From Pseudomonas sp. MYb185 (GTDB lineage: Bacteria; Pseudomonadota; Gammaproteobacteria; Pseudomonadales; Pseudomonadaceae), in contig NZ_PCQD01000005.1 of the NCBI RefSeq assembly GCF_002979975.1, forward strand, positions 130,071-194,070: DNA of 64,000 nt, read 5' to 3'. This document shows positions 54,241-62,797 of the stretch, piece after piece (the first letter of the stretch is position 1; every line of letters begins with the position of its first letter). The notes under the pieces were generated by a model. It saw only the letters and a program-made list of their open reading frames with translations, ran no database searches and was not told where the DNA came from. The translations under genes were made by a program, and so were the position numbers.

Positions 54241-55302
54241 GTGAAAAACACGATTACAACGCGCCTGCTATCGCTGCTTGCTGCCACGGCCCTGGCCTGT
54301 CTGCCAGCGATGACGCTGGCGGCCGACCTGCCGGACACCCTGAGCCGCCCGGCCACGCCATCCGACCTGGCGGTGCGCTCGATGCTCAGTAGCGTGGCCC
54401 AGGCCGGCGAACGGCTGGTGGCGGTGGGGGAGCGCGGTCACATCATCCTGTCCGATGATCAGGGCCGGACCTGGCGCCAGGCGCCATCCCCGGTCAGCGT
54501 GACGCTGACCTCGGTGTGCTTTGCCGACAGCCAGCATGGCTGGGCGGTGGGGCACCGCGGTGCGATTCTGCATACCGATGATGCCGGTGACAGCTGGAGC
54601 CTGCAGCTGGATGGCCAGCGCTTTGCCGAAGCCGCCTGGCAACGCGCCCGGGAGGAAGGCTCGGAGCTGGAGTACAGCGCCCAGATGCTGGTCGAGGACG
54701 GAGCGGACAAGCCGTTCCTGGATGTGCAATGCCTGGGCAGCCAATCGGTGATAGCCGTAGGCGCCTATGGCCTGGGGGTGCGCAGCGCTGATGGTGGCAT
54801 CAGTTGGAGTCCGCTGCTGACGCTGATGGAGGGCACCGAACAGAGCCACCTGAATGCCGTACTCGGGGTGGGCAATACCCTGTACATGGCCGGTGAAATG
54901 GGCGGCCTGTACCGCAGCGACGTAGCGGCCAGCCAGGTGGAACGCCTCGCCCAGCCCTACGAGGGCAGCTATTTCGGTCTGCTGGGGGATGCCCAGCGGT
55001 TGCTGGCCTTCGGCTTGCGCGGCCACGCCTTCATCTCCACCGATGCCGGTGAGCACTGGCGCCAACTGTCGCTGCCCACCAGCCAGAGCCTGACCGCCGG
55101 CACCTTGCTCGCGGACGGCGCACTGCTGCTGACCGATGCCGCCGGTGGCGGCTGGCTGAGTCGGGATGAGGGGCGCTCGTTCTCCCGCATCCGTGCCGCG
55201 CGCCCGTTCCCGCTGACCGACCTGCTGCCGCTGGCCGATGGCAGCGTGCTGGGTGTCGGCTCCAACGGTGTTACCCGTTTCTCCGCCGAGCAGCTCAACT
55301 GA
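54241..55302 (+). CDS. YCF48/BNR-repeat beta-propeller periplasmic protein
   Basis: 353-aa exported protein. Signal peptide from VKNTITTRLL to TLAADL. Repeated blades of the Ycf48/BNR type, e.g. VGERGHIILSDDQGRTWRQ, GWAVGHRGAILHTDDAGDSW and ADGGISWSPL. Regularly encoded next to DUF1302/DUF1329/RND genes; presumed accessory factor of that envelope complex. GTG start chosen because GAGGAG precedes it and because the signal peptide then begins at once. Confidence 0.86.
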   Translation: MKNTITTRLLSLLAATALACLPAMTLAADLPDTLSRPATPSDLAVRSMLSSVAQAGERLVAVGERGHIILSDDQGRTWRQAPSPVSVTLTSVCFADSQHGWAVGHRGAILHTDDAGDSWSLQLDGQRFAEAAWQRAREEGSELEYSAQMLVEDGADKPFLDVQCLGSQSVIAVGAYGLGVRSADGGISWSPLLTLMEGTEQSHLNAVLGVGNTLYMAGEMGGLYRSDVAASQVERLAQPYEGSYFGLLGDAQRLLAFGLRGHAFISTDAGEHWRQLSLPTSQSLTAGTLLADGALLLTDAAGGGWLSRDEGRSFSRIRAARPFPLTDLLPLADGSVLGVGSNGVTRFSAEQLN

Positions 55303-55328
55303 CCGGCCTGCGCCAGAGGTTCATCTAT

Positions 55329-57818
55329 ATGGCTATTTCATCTTCAGACGGTTTCCAGACCATCACCAACCTGAAGGATTTCGACCAGAAGTCCGGTAAT
55401 GCGCTGGAGCGTTTGCTGTTCAACTACCGGGGCTGGATCATTGCCTTCTGCGTGCTGATGACGCTGCTGCTGGCCGCCTCGGCGACCCAGGTGCGCATGA
55501 ATGCCAGCTTCCTGAAGACCATTCCGACCAGTCATCCATTCATCCTCAACTACCTCAAGCACCAGGATGAGCTCAAGGGCACTGCCAATACGCTGCGCAT
55601 CGCCGTGGCGCTGGAAGGCGAGGGCGATATCTTCAGCGCCGAGTACATGGAGACCCTGCGCCAGATCAACGACGAGGTATTCCTGCTGCCGGGGGTGGAC
55701 CGCTCCTTCATGAAGTCCCTGTGGACACCGCTGACCCGCTGGCAGGGGGTGACCGAGCAGGGATTCGATGGCGGTACGGTGATCCCTGACGGCTTTGCCG
55801 GTACGGCCGAGAACCTGGAGGTGCTGCGGGGCAACGTGCAACTGTCCGGTGAGATCGGGCAACTGGTAGCGCCGGATTTCCGTTCGAGCATCATCCTGGT
55901 GCCGTTGCTGGATGTCGACCCGTCCACCGGCGAGGCGCTGGACTACAAGCAACTGTCCGATGCGCTGGAGCAGATCCGCGAGCGCTACAGCGACCAGGGC
56001 GTGTCGTTGCACATCATCGGTTTCGCCAAGGTCATGGGCGACCTGATCTCCGGCCTGTATGCGGTGTTGAGTTTCTTTGCCGCCGCGGTGCTGATCACCA
56101 CCATCATTCTGCTGTACTTCACCCGCTGCTGGCGCAGCACGTTGGTGGTGCAGGGTTGCACCCTGGTCGGCGTGGTCTGGTTGCTGGGTGTGCTGCCGCT
56201 GCTGGGTTACGAGCTCAACCCCTATTCGATCCTGGTGCCGTTCCTGGTCTACGCCATCGGCGTCAGTCACGGCGCGCAGAAGATGAACGGCATCATGCAG
56301 GACATCGGCCGCGGCACGCACCGGCTGATCGCTGCCCGCTATACCTTCCGCCGGCTGTTCGCCGCCGGCATGACCGCGCTGCTGGCCGATGCGGTGGGTT
56401 TTGCGGTGATGACCATCGTTGATATCCCGGTAATCAAGGAGCTGGCGATCATCTCCAGCATTGGCGTGGCGCTGCTGGTATTCACCAACCTGGCGCTGCT
56501 GCCGATCATGCTGTCCTTCACCGGCGTGTCGCCGCTTGCGGCGCAGCGTCGGCTGGATGCCGAACGTGCCCATGAGCAGCCGGACTATCGCAAGCCCGCC
56601 GTGGTCCGTGGCCTGCTGGCCTTCACCCGCCCGCGCGTCGCCATCAGCGCGTTGCTCTGTGCCGGTGCCCTGGCTGGCTGGGCGGTGCTCGAGGCGCGCA
56701 ACCTGCAGGTCGGTGACCTGGACCCCGGCGCCCCCGAGCTGCGTGCCGATTCGCGCTACAACCAGGACAACCAGTTCATCATCAGCAACTACCAGGCCAG
56801 CAGCGACGTGTTCGTGGTGATGGTCGAGACCCCGGCGGGGCAGTGCGTCAACTATGAAACCCTGCGCAAGGTCGAGGAGCTGGAATGGCGCCTGCGCCAG
56901 TTGCCGGGGGTGGACGGCACCAACTCGATCGCCGGGGTGGCGCGGCGGGTCAACGTCGGCATGAACGAGGGCTTCCTCAAGTGGAACGAGCTGCCGCCGA
57001 ACCAGCCGATGATCAACGCCGCGGCCAACCGCTCGCCCCGCGACCTGTTCAACGCTACCTGCGAGCTGCTGTCGGTGTTCGTCTACCTGCAGGACCACAA
57101 GGCGCAGACGCTTGGCGGAGTGGTCTCCACGGTGGAGAGCTTCGCCGGCGAGTTCAACAGTGACGAGGCGCGCTTCATCATGGCTGCCGGTAATGCCGGC
57201 ATCGAAAGTGCCACCAATATCGTGGTGAAGAAGGCCAACACGCAGATGGTCATCGGCGTGTACCTGGCGGTGAGCCTGTTGTGTCTGCTGGCGTTCCGTT
57301 CCTGGCGGGCGACCATCTGCGCGATCCTGCCGCTGATGCTGACCTCGATGCTGGCCGAGGCGCTGATGGTCAAGCTGGGCATGGGGCTGAAGGTGTCCAC
57401 CTTGCCGGTGGTGGCGCTGGGGGTGGGGATCGGCGTCGACTATGCGCTGTATATCCTCAGTGTCATGCTGTTCTGGCTCAAGCGTGGCTCGAGCCTGTCG
57501 GAAGCCTACTTCCAGGCATTGAACTTCACCGGTCGGGTAGTGGTGTTCACCGGTGTGACCCTGTCGCTGGGTGTGGTGACCTGGATACTGTCGCCGATCA
57601 AGTTCCAGGCTGATATGGGCCTGCTGCTGACCTTCATGTTCTTCTGCAACATGCTGGTGGCGCTGATCCTGGTGCCGGCGCTGGCCTGCTTCCTGTTGCA
57701 GCCCAGGCACTTCGCCTCGCAATACGTTCTGCAACAGCGCCAGGCTGAGACCGGTCGCACCGAAACCCTGCATCCCGCCGAGCGCCGTGCGTTCGCGGTC
57801 GAGGAGGTGCTGCCATGA
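55329..57818 (+). CDS. RND/MMPL family inner-membrane transporter
   Basis: 829-aa membrane protein with two repeats of one helix, large periplasmic loop and five helices. First cluster near residues 230-400 (VLSFFAAAVLITTIILLYFTRCWRS), second near 640-800 with LGVGIGVDYALYILSVMLFWLKRG, where the Asp is the proton-relay residue typical of MMPL proteins. The HAE3/MmpL-like group moves lipids, hopanoids or steroid-like molecules. Context suggests transport of the hydrophobic substrate or its products. Overlaps the following gene by 4 bp. Confidence 0.92.
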   Translation: MAISSSDGFQTITNLKDFDQKSGNALERLLFNYRGWIIAFCVLMTLLLAASATQVRMNASFLKTIPTSHPFILNYLKHQDELKGTANTLRIAVALEGEGDIFSAEYMETLRQINDEVFLLPGVDRSFMKSLWTPLTRWQGVTEQGFDGGTVIPDGFAGTAENLEVLRGNVQLSGEIGQLVAPDFRSSIILVPLLDVDPSTGEALDYKQLSDALEQIRERYSDQGVSLHIIGFAKVMGDLISGLYAVLSFFAAAVLITTIILLYFTRCWRSTLVVQGCTLVGVVWLLGVLPLLGYELNPYSILVPFLVYAIGVSHGAQKMNGIMQDIGRGTHRLIAARYTFRRLFAAGMTALLADAVGFAVMTIVDIPVIKELAIISSIGVALLVFTNLALLPIMLSFTGVSPLAAQRRLDAERAHEQPDYRKPAVVRGLLAFTRPRVAISALLCAGALAGWAVLEARNLQVGDLDPGAPELRADSRYNQDNQFIISNYQASSDVFVVMVETPAGQCVNYETLRKVEELEWRLRQLPGVDGTNSIAGVARRVNVGMNEGFLKWNELPPNQPMINAAANRSPRDLFNATCELLSVFVYLQDHKAQTLGGVVSTVESFAGEFNSDEARFIMAAGNAGIESATNIVVKKANTQMVIGVYLAVSLLCLLAFRSWRATICAILPLMLTSMLAEALMVKLGMGLKVSTLPVVALGVGIGVDYALYILSVMLFWLKRGSSLSEAYFQALNFTGRVVVFTGVTLSLGVVTWILSPIKFQADMGLLLTFMFFCNMLVALILVPALACFLLQPRHFASQYVLQQRQAETGRTETLHPAERRAFAVEEVLP

Positions 57819-58297
57819 GACAGCATGGATTGCCCCTACCGCGCCTGCCCGGCGCTGGCCTGCCCCTCGACGTGGCGCGGCTCGGTGTCGATGCAGCGCT
57901 GGAGTGCGCACGGCGCAACCAGCTCCAGGTCAGCATTGCCGTGGTCGATGGCGGCGGCCATCTGATGGCCTTCGCCCGTACCGAAGGCACCCCCTGGCAC
58001 AGCATCCAGCTGGCCACCGAGAAGGCCCGAACCTCGGCCTCGTTCGGTCTGCCCAGCAGCACCCTGGGCGACATGATCGACAACGCCAGTGAACGCATCC
58101 GCATGAACCTGTTGCTGCGCCCGGAAATCGTCGCCATGGGCGGTGCTTTTCCGATCCAGATGGATGGCCGTCTGGTCGGCGCATTGGGCGTGTCCGGTGC
58201 CAGTGAGGAAGAAGACATCATCTGTGCGCTGGCCGGCTGTGAGGCGATGGTCTCTCAGGTCGACGCGGCGCCCGAATCCGAAGGAGTTGAACCATGA
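57815..58297 (+). CDS. GlcG/HbpS family protein (haem-degrading/DUF336)
   Basis: 160-aa protein with the profilin-like GlcG fold: AALECARRNQLQVSIAVVDGGGHLMAFARTEGTPWHSIQLATEKARTSASFG and GAFPIQMDGRLVGALGVSGASEEEDIICA. Members occur in many meta-cleavage and glycolate operons with no settled function; some bind haem or cobalamin. No signal peptide. Sits between the RND and hydratase genes, both overlapping by 4 bp, so firmly within the operon. Confidence 0.85.
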   Translation: MRQHGLPLPRLPGAGLPLDVARLGVDAALECARRNQLQVSIAVVDGGGHLMAFARTEGTPWHSIQLATEKARTSASFGLPSSTLGDMIDNASERIRMNLLLRPEIVAMGGAFPIQMDGRLVGALGVSGASEEEDIICALAGCEAMVSQVDAAPESEGVEP

Positions 58298-59079
58298 GCA
58301 ACAACCCCCTCCATGCCCAGCTCGGTGACGAGCTGTTCGTCGCCCTGCGCGAGGCACGCATGGTGGCACCGCTGACCGAGCGGTATCCGCACCTGACCAT
58401 CGAGGACGCCTACGCCATCCAGCAGCAGCTGATTGCACGGCGCCAGGAGGATGGCGAGCGCATCATCGGCAAGAAGATCGGGGTCACCAGCCAGGCGGTA
58501 ATGGACCTGCTCAAGGTCGACCAGCCGGACTTCGGCATGCTCACCGATCGCATGGTGGTGAACCAGGGCCAGTGCATCGACATGGCGACCCTGATCCAGC
58601 CCAAGGCCGAAGGGGAAATCGCCTTCGTGCTCAAGCAGGATCTGGCTGGCCCAGGGGTGACCGTGGCCGATGTGTTGCGTGCCACCGAGGGTGTGATGGC
58701 CTGCTTTGAAATCGTCGATTCGCGGGTGCGTGACTGGCAGATCAAGATCCAGGACACCGTGGCGGACAACGCTTCCTGTGGCGTGTTCGTACTGGGCGAC
58801 CGGTTGGTCGACCCGCGCGGGCTGGATCTGTACAGCACCGGCATGGTGCTGCAGAAGAATGGCGCCATCGTTGGCACCGGCGCCGGTGCCGCGACCATGG
58901 GCTCGCCGGCGATCGCCGTGGCCTGGCTGGCCAATACCCTGGGGCGGCTGGGCATGAGCCTCAAGGCCGGCGAGGTGATTCTGTCCGGCGCGCTGTCGGG
59001 CATGGTGCCGGTAACCGCCGGGGACAACCTGAGCGTGACCATCGCCGGTCTTGGCAGCTGCAGCGTGCGCTTTGCCTGA
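58294..59079 (+). CDS. 2-hydroxypenta-2,4-dienoate hydratase (2-keto-4-pentenoate hydratase)
   Basis: 261-aa lower-pathway enzyme adding water to 2-hydroxypenta-2,4-dienoate to form 4-hydroxy-2-oxovalerate. FAH-like fold with the family block GKKIGVTSQAVMDLL..QPDFGMLTDRM, the metal-binding EGEIAFVL and VGTGAGAATMGSPAIAVAWLANTL. Could also act on a methyl homologue if the substrate side chain differs. Confidence 0.93.
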   Translation: MSNNPLHAQLGDELFVALREARMVAPLTERYPHLTIEDAYAIQQQLIARRQEDGERIIGKKIGVTSQAVMDLLKVDQPDFGMLTDRMVVNQGQCIDMATLIQPKAEGEIAFVLKQDLAGPGVTVADVLRATEGVMACFEIVDSRVRDWQIKIQDTVADNASCGVFVLGDRLVDPRGLDLYSTGMVLQKNGAIVGTGAGAATMGSPAIAVAWLANTLGRLGMSLKAGEVILSGALSGMVPVTAGDNLSVTIAGLGSCSVRFA

Positions 59080-59100
59080 TCCTATTGAGGAAACACAACC

Positions 59101-60051
59101 ATGAGCAAGAAACTCAAAGCCGCGATCATCGGTTCGGGCAATATCGGTACCGACCTGATGATCAAGATCCTGCGCAACGCGCAGCATATCGAGATGGCCG
59201 TGATGGTCGGTATTGATCCTGAATCCGACGGCCTGGCCCGCGCCGCCCGCATGGGCGTGGCCACCACCCACCAGGGCGTGGATGGGCTGGCACAGATGCC
59301 GGAGTTCGCCGACATCGACTTCGTGTTCGATGCCACCAGCGCTGGCGCCCATGTGCGTAACGATGCGCTGCTGCGTCAGCTGAAACCCGGCCTGCGGATG
59401 ATCGACCTGACGCCGGCGGCCATCGGCCCGTACTGTGTGCCGGTGGTGAACCTGGAAGAACACCTCAACCAGACCAACGTCAATATGGTCACCTGCGGTG
59501 GCCAGGCCACCATTCCCATGGTTGCCGCCGTGTCGCGGGTAGCCAAGGTGCATTACGGCGAGATTGTCGCCTCGATCAGCAGCAAGTCCGCGGGCCCCGG
59601 CACCCGGGCCAATATCGACGAGTTCACCGAGACCACCTCCAAAGCGATTGAAGTCATAGGCGGGGCGCAGAAGGGCAAGGCGATCATCATCATGAACCCG
59701 GCCGAGCCGCCGCTGATCATGCGCGACACAGTATTCGTGCTGTCGGAGCTGGCTGACCAGGAGCAGATCGCCGCCTCGGTCGAGGAAATGGCCGCTGCAG
59801 TGCAGCGCTATGTGCCCGGCTATCGCCTGAAACAGCAAGTGCAGTTCGATGTGATTCCTGAATCCGCCCCGGTCAATGTGCCCGGTGTGGGCCGGATGAG
59901 TGGGCTGAAGACTTCGATCTTCCTCGAAGTCGAAGGCGCCGCCCATTACCTGCCAGCCTATGCCGGCAACCTCGACATCATGACCTCGGCGGCGCTGGCC
60001 ACCGCCGAGCGTATGGCCCAGTCCATGCTCACTGCTGGAGGTGCCGCATGA
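59101..60051 (+). CDS. acetaldehyde dehydrogenase (acylating)
   Basis: 316-aa NAD- and CoA-dependent enzyme converting acetaldehyde to acetyl-CoA. NAD-binding [14 protein letters not shown] at the start and the catalytic Cys in MVTCGGQAT (about residue 130). It forms a channelling complex with the aldolase encoded next, whose start it overlaps by 4 bp. DmpF/MhpF/BphJ type, of normal length. Confidence 0.95.
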   Translation: MSKKLKAAIIGSGNIGTDLMIKILRNAQHIEMAVMVGIDPESDGLARAARMGVATTHQGVDGLAQMPEFADIDFVFDATSAGAHVRNDALLRQLKPGLRMIDLTPAAIGPYCVPVVNLEEHLNQTNVNMVTCGGQATIPMVAAVSRVAKVHYGEIVASISSKSAGPGTRANIDEFTETTSKAIEVIGGAQKGKAIIIMNPAEPPLIMRDTVFVLSELADQEQIAASVEEMAAAVQRYVPGYRLKQQVQFDVIPESAPVNVPGVGRMSGLKTSIFLEVEGAAHYLPAYAGNLDIMTSAALATAERMAQSMLTAGGAA

Positions 60052-61079
60052 GCTTCGATCCGCAACGCAAACTCTATATCTCCGACGTGACCCTGCGCGA
60101 TGGCAGCCACGCCATCCGTCACCAGTATTCGATCCAGAATGTGCAGGACATTGCCCGTGCGCTGGACAAGGCCCGGGTCGACTCCATCGAAGTGGCCCAC
60201 GGTGATGGCCTGCAGGGCTCCTCCTTCAACTATGGCTTTGCCGCGCACACCGACCTGGAATATATCGAGGCGGCGGCCGATGTCATCAGCCACGCGAAGA
60301 TCGCCACCCTGCTGCTGCCGGGCATCGGCACCGTGCATGACCTCAAGGCGGCGTATGACGCCGGCGCCCGCGTGGTGCGGGTGGCCACCCACTGCACCGA
60401 GGCGGATGTATCGAAGCAGCATATCGAATACGCCCGGGAGCTGGGCATGGATACCGTCGGCTTCCTGATGATGAGCCATATGATCCCGGCGCAGCAGCTG
60501 GCCGCGCAGGGCAAGCTGATGGAAAGCTACGGCGCCACCTGCATCTACATGGCCGACTCCGGCGGGGCGATGAACATGCAGGACGTGCGTGATCGCATGC
60601 GTGCGTTCAAGGATGTACTCGATCCTGCCACTCACACCGGCATGCACGCCCACCACAACCTGAGCCTGGGGGTGGCCAACTCGATCACGGCGGTGGAAGA
60701 GGGCTGTGATCGCATCGATGCCAGCCTGGCCGGCATGGGGGCCGGTGCCGGCAATGCGCCGCTGGAGGTGTTTATCGCCGCCGCCGAACGCCTGGGCTGG
60801 AACCACGGCACCGACCTGTACACCTTGATGGACGCCGCTGACGACATCGTCCGTCCGCTGCAGGATCGCCCGGTGCGGGTGGACCGGGAAACCCTGGGGC
60901 TGGGCTATGCCGGGGTGTATTCGAGCTTCCTGCGCCACGCCGAGGTGGCGGCGGACAAATATGGCCTCAAGACCCTCGACATCCTGGTCGAGCTGGGCAA
61001 GCGCCGCATGGTCGGCGGCCAGGAAGACATGATCGTGGATGTGGCGCTGGATCTGTTGGCAGCGCGTGACAAGACCTGA
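60048..61079 (+). CDS. 4-hydroxy-2-oxovalerate aldolase
   Basis: 343-aa class II aldolase cutting 4-hydroxy-2-oxovalerate to pyruvate and acetaldehyde. HMGL-like barrel with [18 protein letters not shown] (metal Asp and catalytic Arg/His), [23 protein letters not shown] and the metal-binding HAHHNLSLG. DmpG/MhpE type. Acts with the preceding acetaldehyde dehydrogenase. Confidence 0.95.
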   Translation: MSFDPQRKLYISDVTLRDGSHAIRHQYSIQNVQDIARALDKARVDSIEVAHGDGLQGSSFNYGFAAHTDLEYIEAAADVISHAKIATLLLPGIGTVHDLKAAYDAGARVVRVATHCTEADVSKQHIEYARELGMDTVGFLMMSHMIPAQQLAAQGKLMESYGATCIYMADSGGAMNMQDVRDRMRAFKDVLDPATHTGMHAHHNLSLGVANSITAVEEGCDRIDASLAGMGAGAGNAPLEVFIAAAERLGWNHGTDLYTLMDAADDIVRPLQDRPVRVDRETLGLGYAGVYSSFLRHAEVAADKYGLKTLDILVELGKRRMVGGQEDMIVDVALDLLAARDKT

Positions 61080-61117
61080 AAAAGATAACAACTCACAACC
61101 CAGAGGCAGGAAGGAAT

Positions 61118-61963
61118 ATGAGCAAGTTTACGAATGAAGGTACCGGCAGGTTTGTCCAGACCGAAGAGTGGAAACTGCACTACAACGAGGCTGGTGAAGG
61201 TGACGTCGTCCTGATGATTCACGGCTCCGGTGCCGGTGCCACCGGCTGGGCAAATTTCCATCGCAACGTCGATCCGCTGGTGGATGCCGGCTACCGGGTC
61301 ATCCTGATGGACTGCCCGGGCTGGGGCAAATCCGATCCGATCGTCACCGGCGAGCCGCGTTTCGATGTCAACGGCCGGGCGATCAAGCAACTGATGGACG
61401 CGCTGGATATCGACAAGGCGCACCTGATCGGTAACTCGATGGGCGGCGGCAGCGCGCTGGCCTTCGTCAAGGATTATCCCGAGCGGGTCGGCAAGCTGAT
61501 CCTGATGGGCTCTGGCGGCGTGGGCAAGACCAGTATCTTCACCCCGCTGCCGATGGAAGGCATCAAGCTGCTGTTCGACGTGTACAAGAACCCGAGCCCG
61601 GAAAGCCTGCGCAAGATGCTGGACGTGTTCGTCTATGATCCCAGCGCGCTGACCGATGAGCTGATCCAGCTGCGCTATGACGCGATGATGGAGAATGGGC
61701 ACCACCTGGATAACTTCCTCAAGAGCGTGGCGCAGAGCCAGTTCAACATGGGGGACTACACCGATGATCTGCCGAACATCCCCAACAAGACGCTGGTGGT
61801 CTGGGGCCGGGATGATCGTTTCGTGCCCATCGACTGGAGCCTGAAACTGCTGAACATGATCCCCAATTCCACCCTGCATGTGTTCAGCCAGTGCGGGCAC
61901 TGGGCGCAGTGGGAACATGCCGAGGAGTTCAACCGCCTGGTGATCGATTTCATCAAGCACTGA
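61118..61963 (+). CDS. meta-cleavage product C-C hydrolase (BphD/MhpC/HsaD type)
   Basis: 281-aa alpha/beta hydrolase that cleaves the dienoate ring-fission product. MIHGSGAGATGWANFHRN (oxyanion hole), GNSMGGGSALAF (nucleophile Ser), WGRDDRFVPIDW (acid Asp) and FSQCGHWAQWEHAEEFN (catalytic His) follow BphD/MhpC closely. It is the stronger candidate for the main ring-fission hydrolase, the gene at 48344 being the more divergent one. Last gene before a hairpin at 61981. Confidence 0.93.
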   Translation: MSKFTNEGTGRFVQTEEWKLHYNEAGEGDVVLMIHGSGAGATGWANFHRNVDPLVDAGYRVILMDCPGWGKSDPIVTGEPRFDVNGRAIKQLMDALDIDKAHLIGNSMGGGSALAFVKDYPERVGKLILMGSGGVGKTSIFTPLPMEGIKLLFDVYKNPSPESLRKMLDVFVYDPSALTDELIQLRYDAMMENGHHLDNFLKSVAQSQFNMGDYTDDLPNIPNKTLVVWGRDDRFVPIDWSLKLLNMIPNSTLHVFSQCGHWAQWEHAEEFNRLVIDFIKH

Positions 61964-61980
61964 TCGGTCTGCCATACAGA

Positions 61981-62000
61981 GCCACCCCACCAGGGGTGGC
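61981..62000 (+). terminator. hairpin ending the meta-cleavage operon
   Basis: Perfect 8-bp stem GCCACCCC / GGGGTGGC with loop ACCA, 17 bp after the hydrolase stop. T run absent, so termination strength is uncertain. Confidence 0.6.
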
Positions 62001-62032
62001 CTGCCTCCACAATAATAAAAAGGAATTGAATA

Positions 62033-62764
62033 ATGTGGGTTCGTCTGTTTCTGGTCTTGCTGCTGATGCAGCCGGGTCTGGCTGGCGCGAAGCTCTCCAG
62101 CACCCCATTGCATGACGCTCGTATCCAGGCCTTCAGCCTGTGCAGTTTTCTCCTCGCCTACTACAACCCCAACCAGGATGGAATTGATCTGCGCTACGCC
62201 GATGGCTACCAGCAGGATCTGGCGTGGCTGAAAGAGCAGTTGGGCAATGATGCGGAGCTGGGTGAGATGGTCGAGGATATCGATATTGCGATTACGGCAT
62301 TGGAGGCGATACCGGCGGATTTGCCGGAACTGTATCCCGAGTGGTTGACGCTGGTGCTGATGACCCATGCACGGCTTGATCAGCGGCTTGCCGAGCGCAA
62401 CGCCGGAGCAGGGGAGGTATCGGCGCAGTTGAGCACAGTGCAGGAGCTGCAGCTGGATATCGAGCGCCTGCTGCTGTTGTATCAGTCCCGCGCCTTCGGC
62501 CTGTTGGGCATGTATGTGCTGGTAGTGGATGAAAACACCGTGGCGGAGCTGGATAAGCGCATTCTGCATGGCTTTGCCGAACTGCAGTCGCAGGCTTTGT
62601 CGGCGGATCAGCAACTGGCAAAACTGGAAGGCTTCTACAGCTTTGTACGTCCGCACCTGTTGGAGCAGCAGCGCGGTTGGGTACCCGGTAGTGCGGCCTA
62701 TTACCTGCGGCAGACCAGCCAGGGGCTGTCGCTATTCCTGTCAGAGCGAGCGGCCGGTTTGTGA
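62033..62764 (+). CDS. hypothetical exported protein
   Basis: Unrecognised 243-aa protein. A signal peptide is clear (MWVRLFLVLLLMQPGLAGA). The mature part is acidic and largely helical, with Leu-rich stretches such as VQELQLDIERLLLLYQSRAFGLLGMY, and one Cys near the mature N terminus (FSLCSFLL). No enzymatic motif is visible. RBS AAAAAGGA; 69 bp after the hydrolase gene, so it may be read through from the operon or belong with the following transporter. Confidence 0.7.
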   Translation: MWVRLFLVLLLMQPGLAGAKLSSTPLHDARIQAFSLCSFLLAYYNPNQDGIDLRYADGYQQDLAWLKEQLGNDAELGEMVEDIDIAITALEAIPADLPELYPEWLTLVLMTHARLDQRLAERNAGAGEVSAQLSTVQELQLDIERLLLLYQSRAFGLLGMYVLVVDENTVAELDKRILHGFAELQSQALSADQQLAKLEGFYSFVRPHLLEQQRGWVPGSAAYYLRQTSQGLSLFLSERAAGL

Positions 62765-62797
62765 GAGCCTTGGCGCCGTAGCGCCTGGAGAATGAAG

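Noticed and set aside
55344..57911. Long antisense open frame opposite the RND transporter
   Set aside because: Gln/His/Arg-rich nonsense composition typical of the reverse strand of GC-rich genes; the sense product has a complete MMPL topology.
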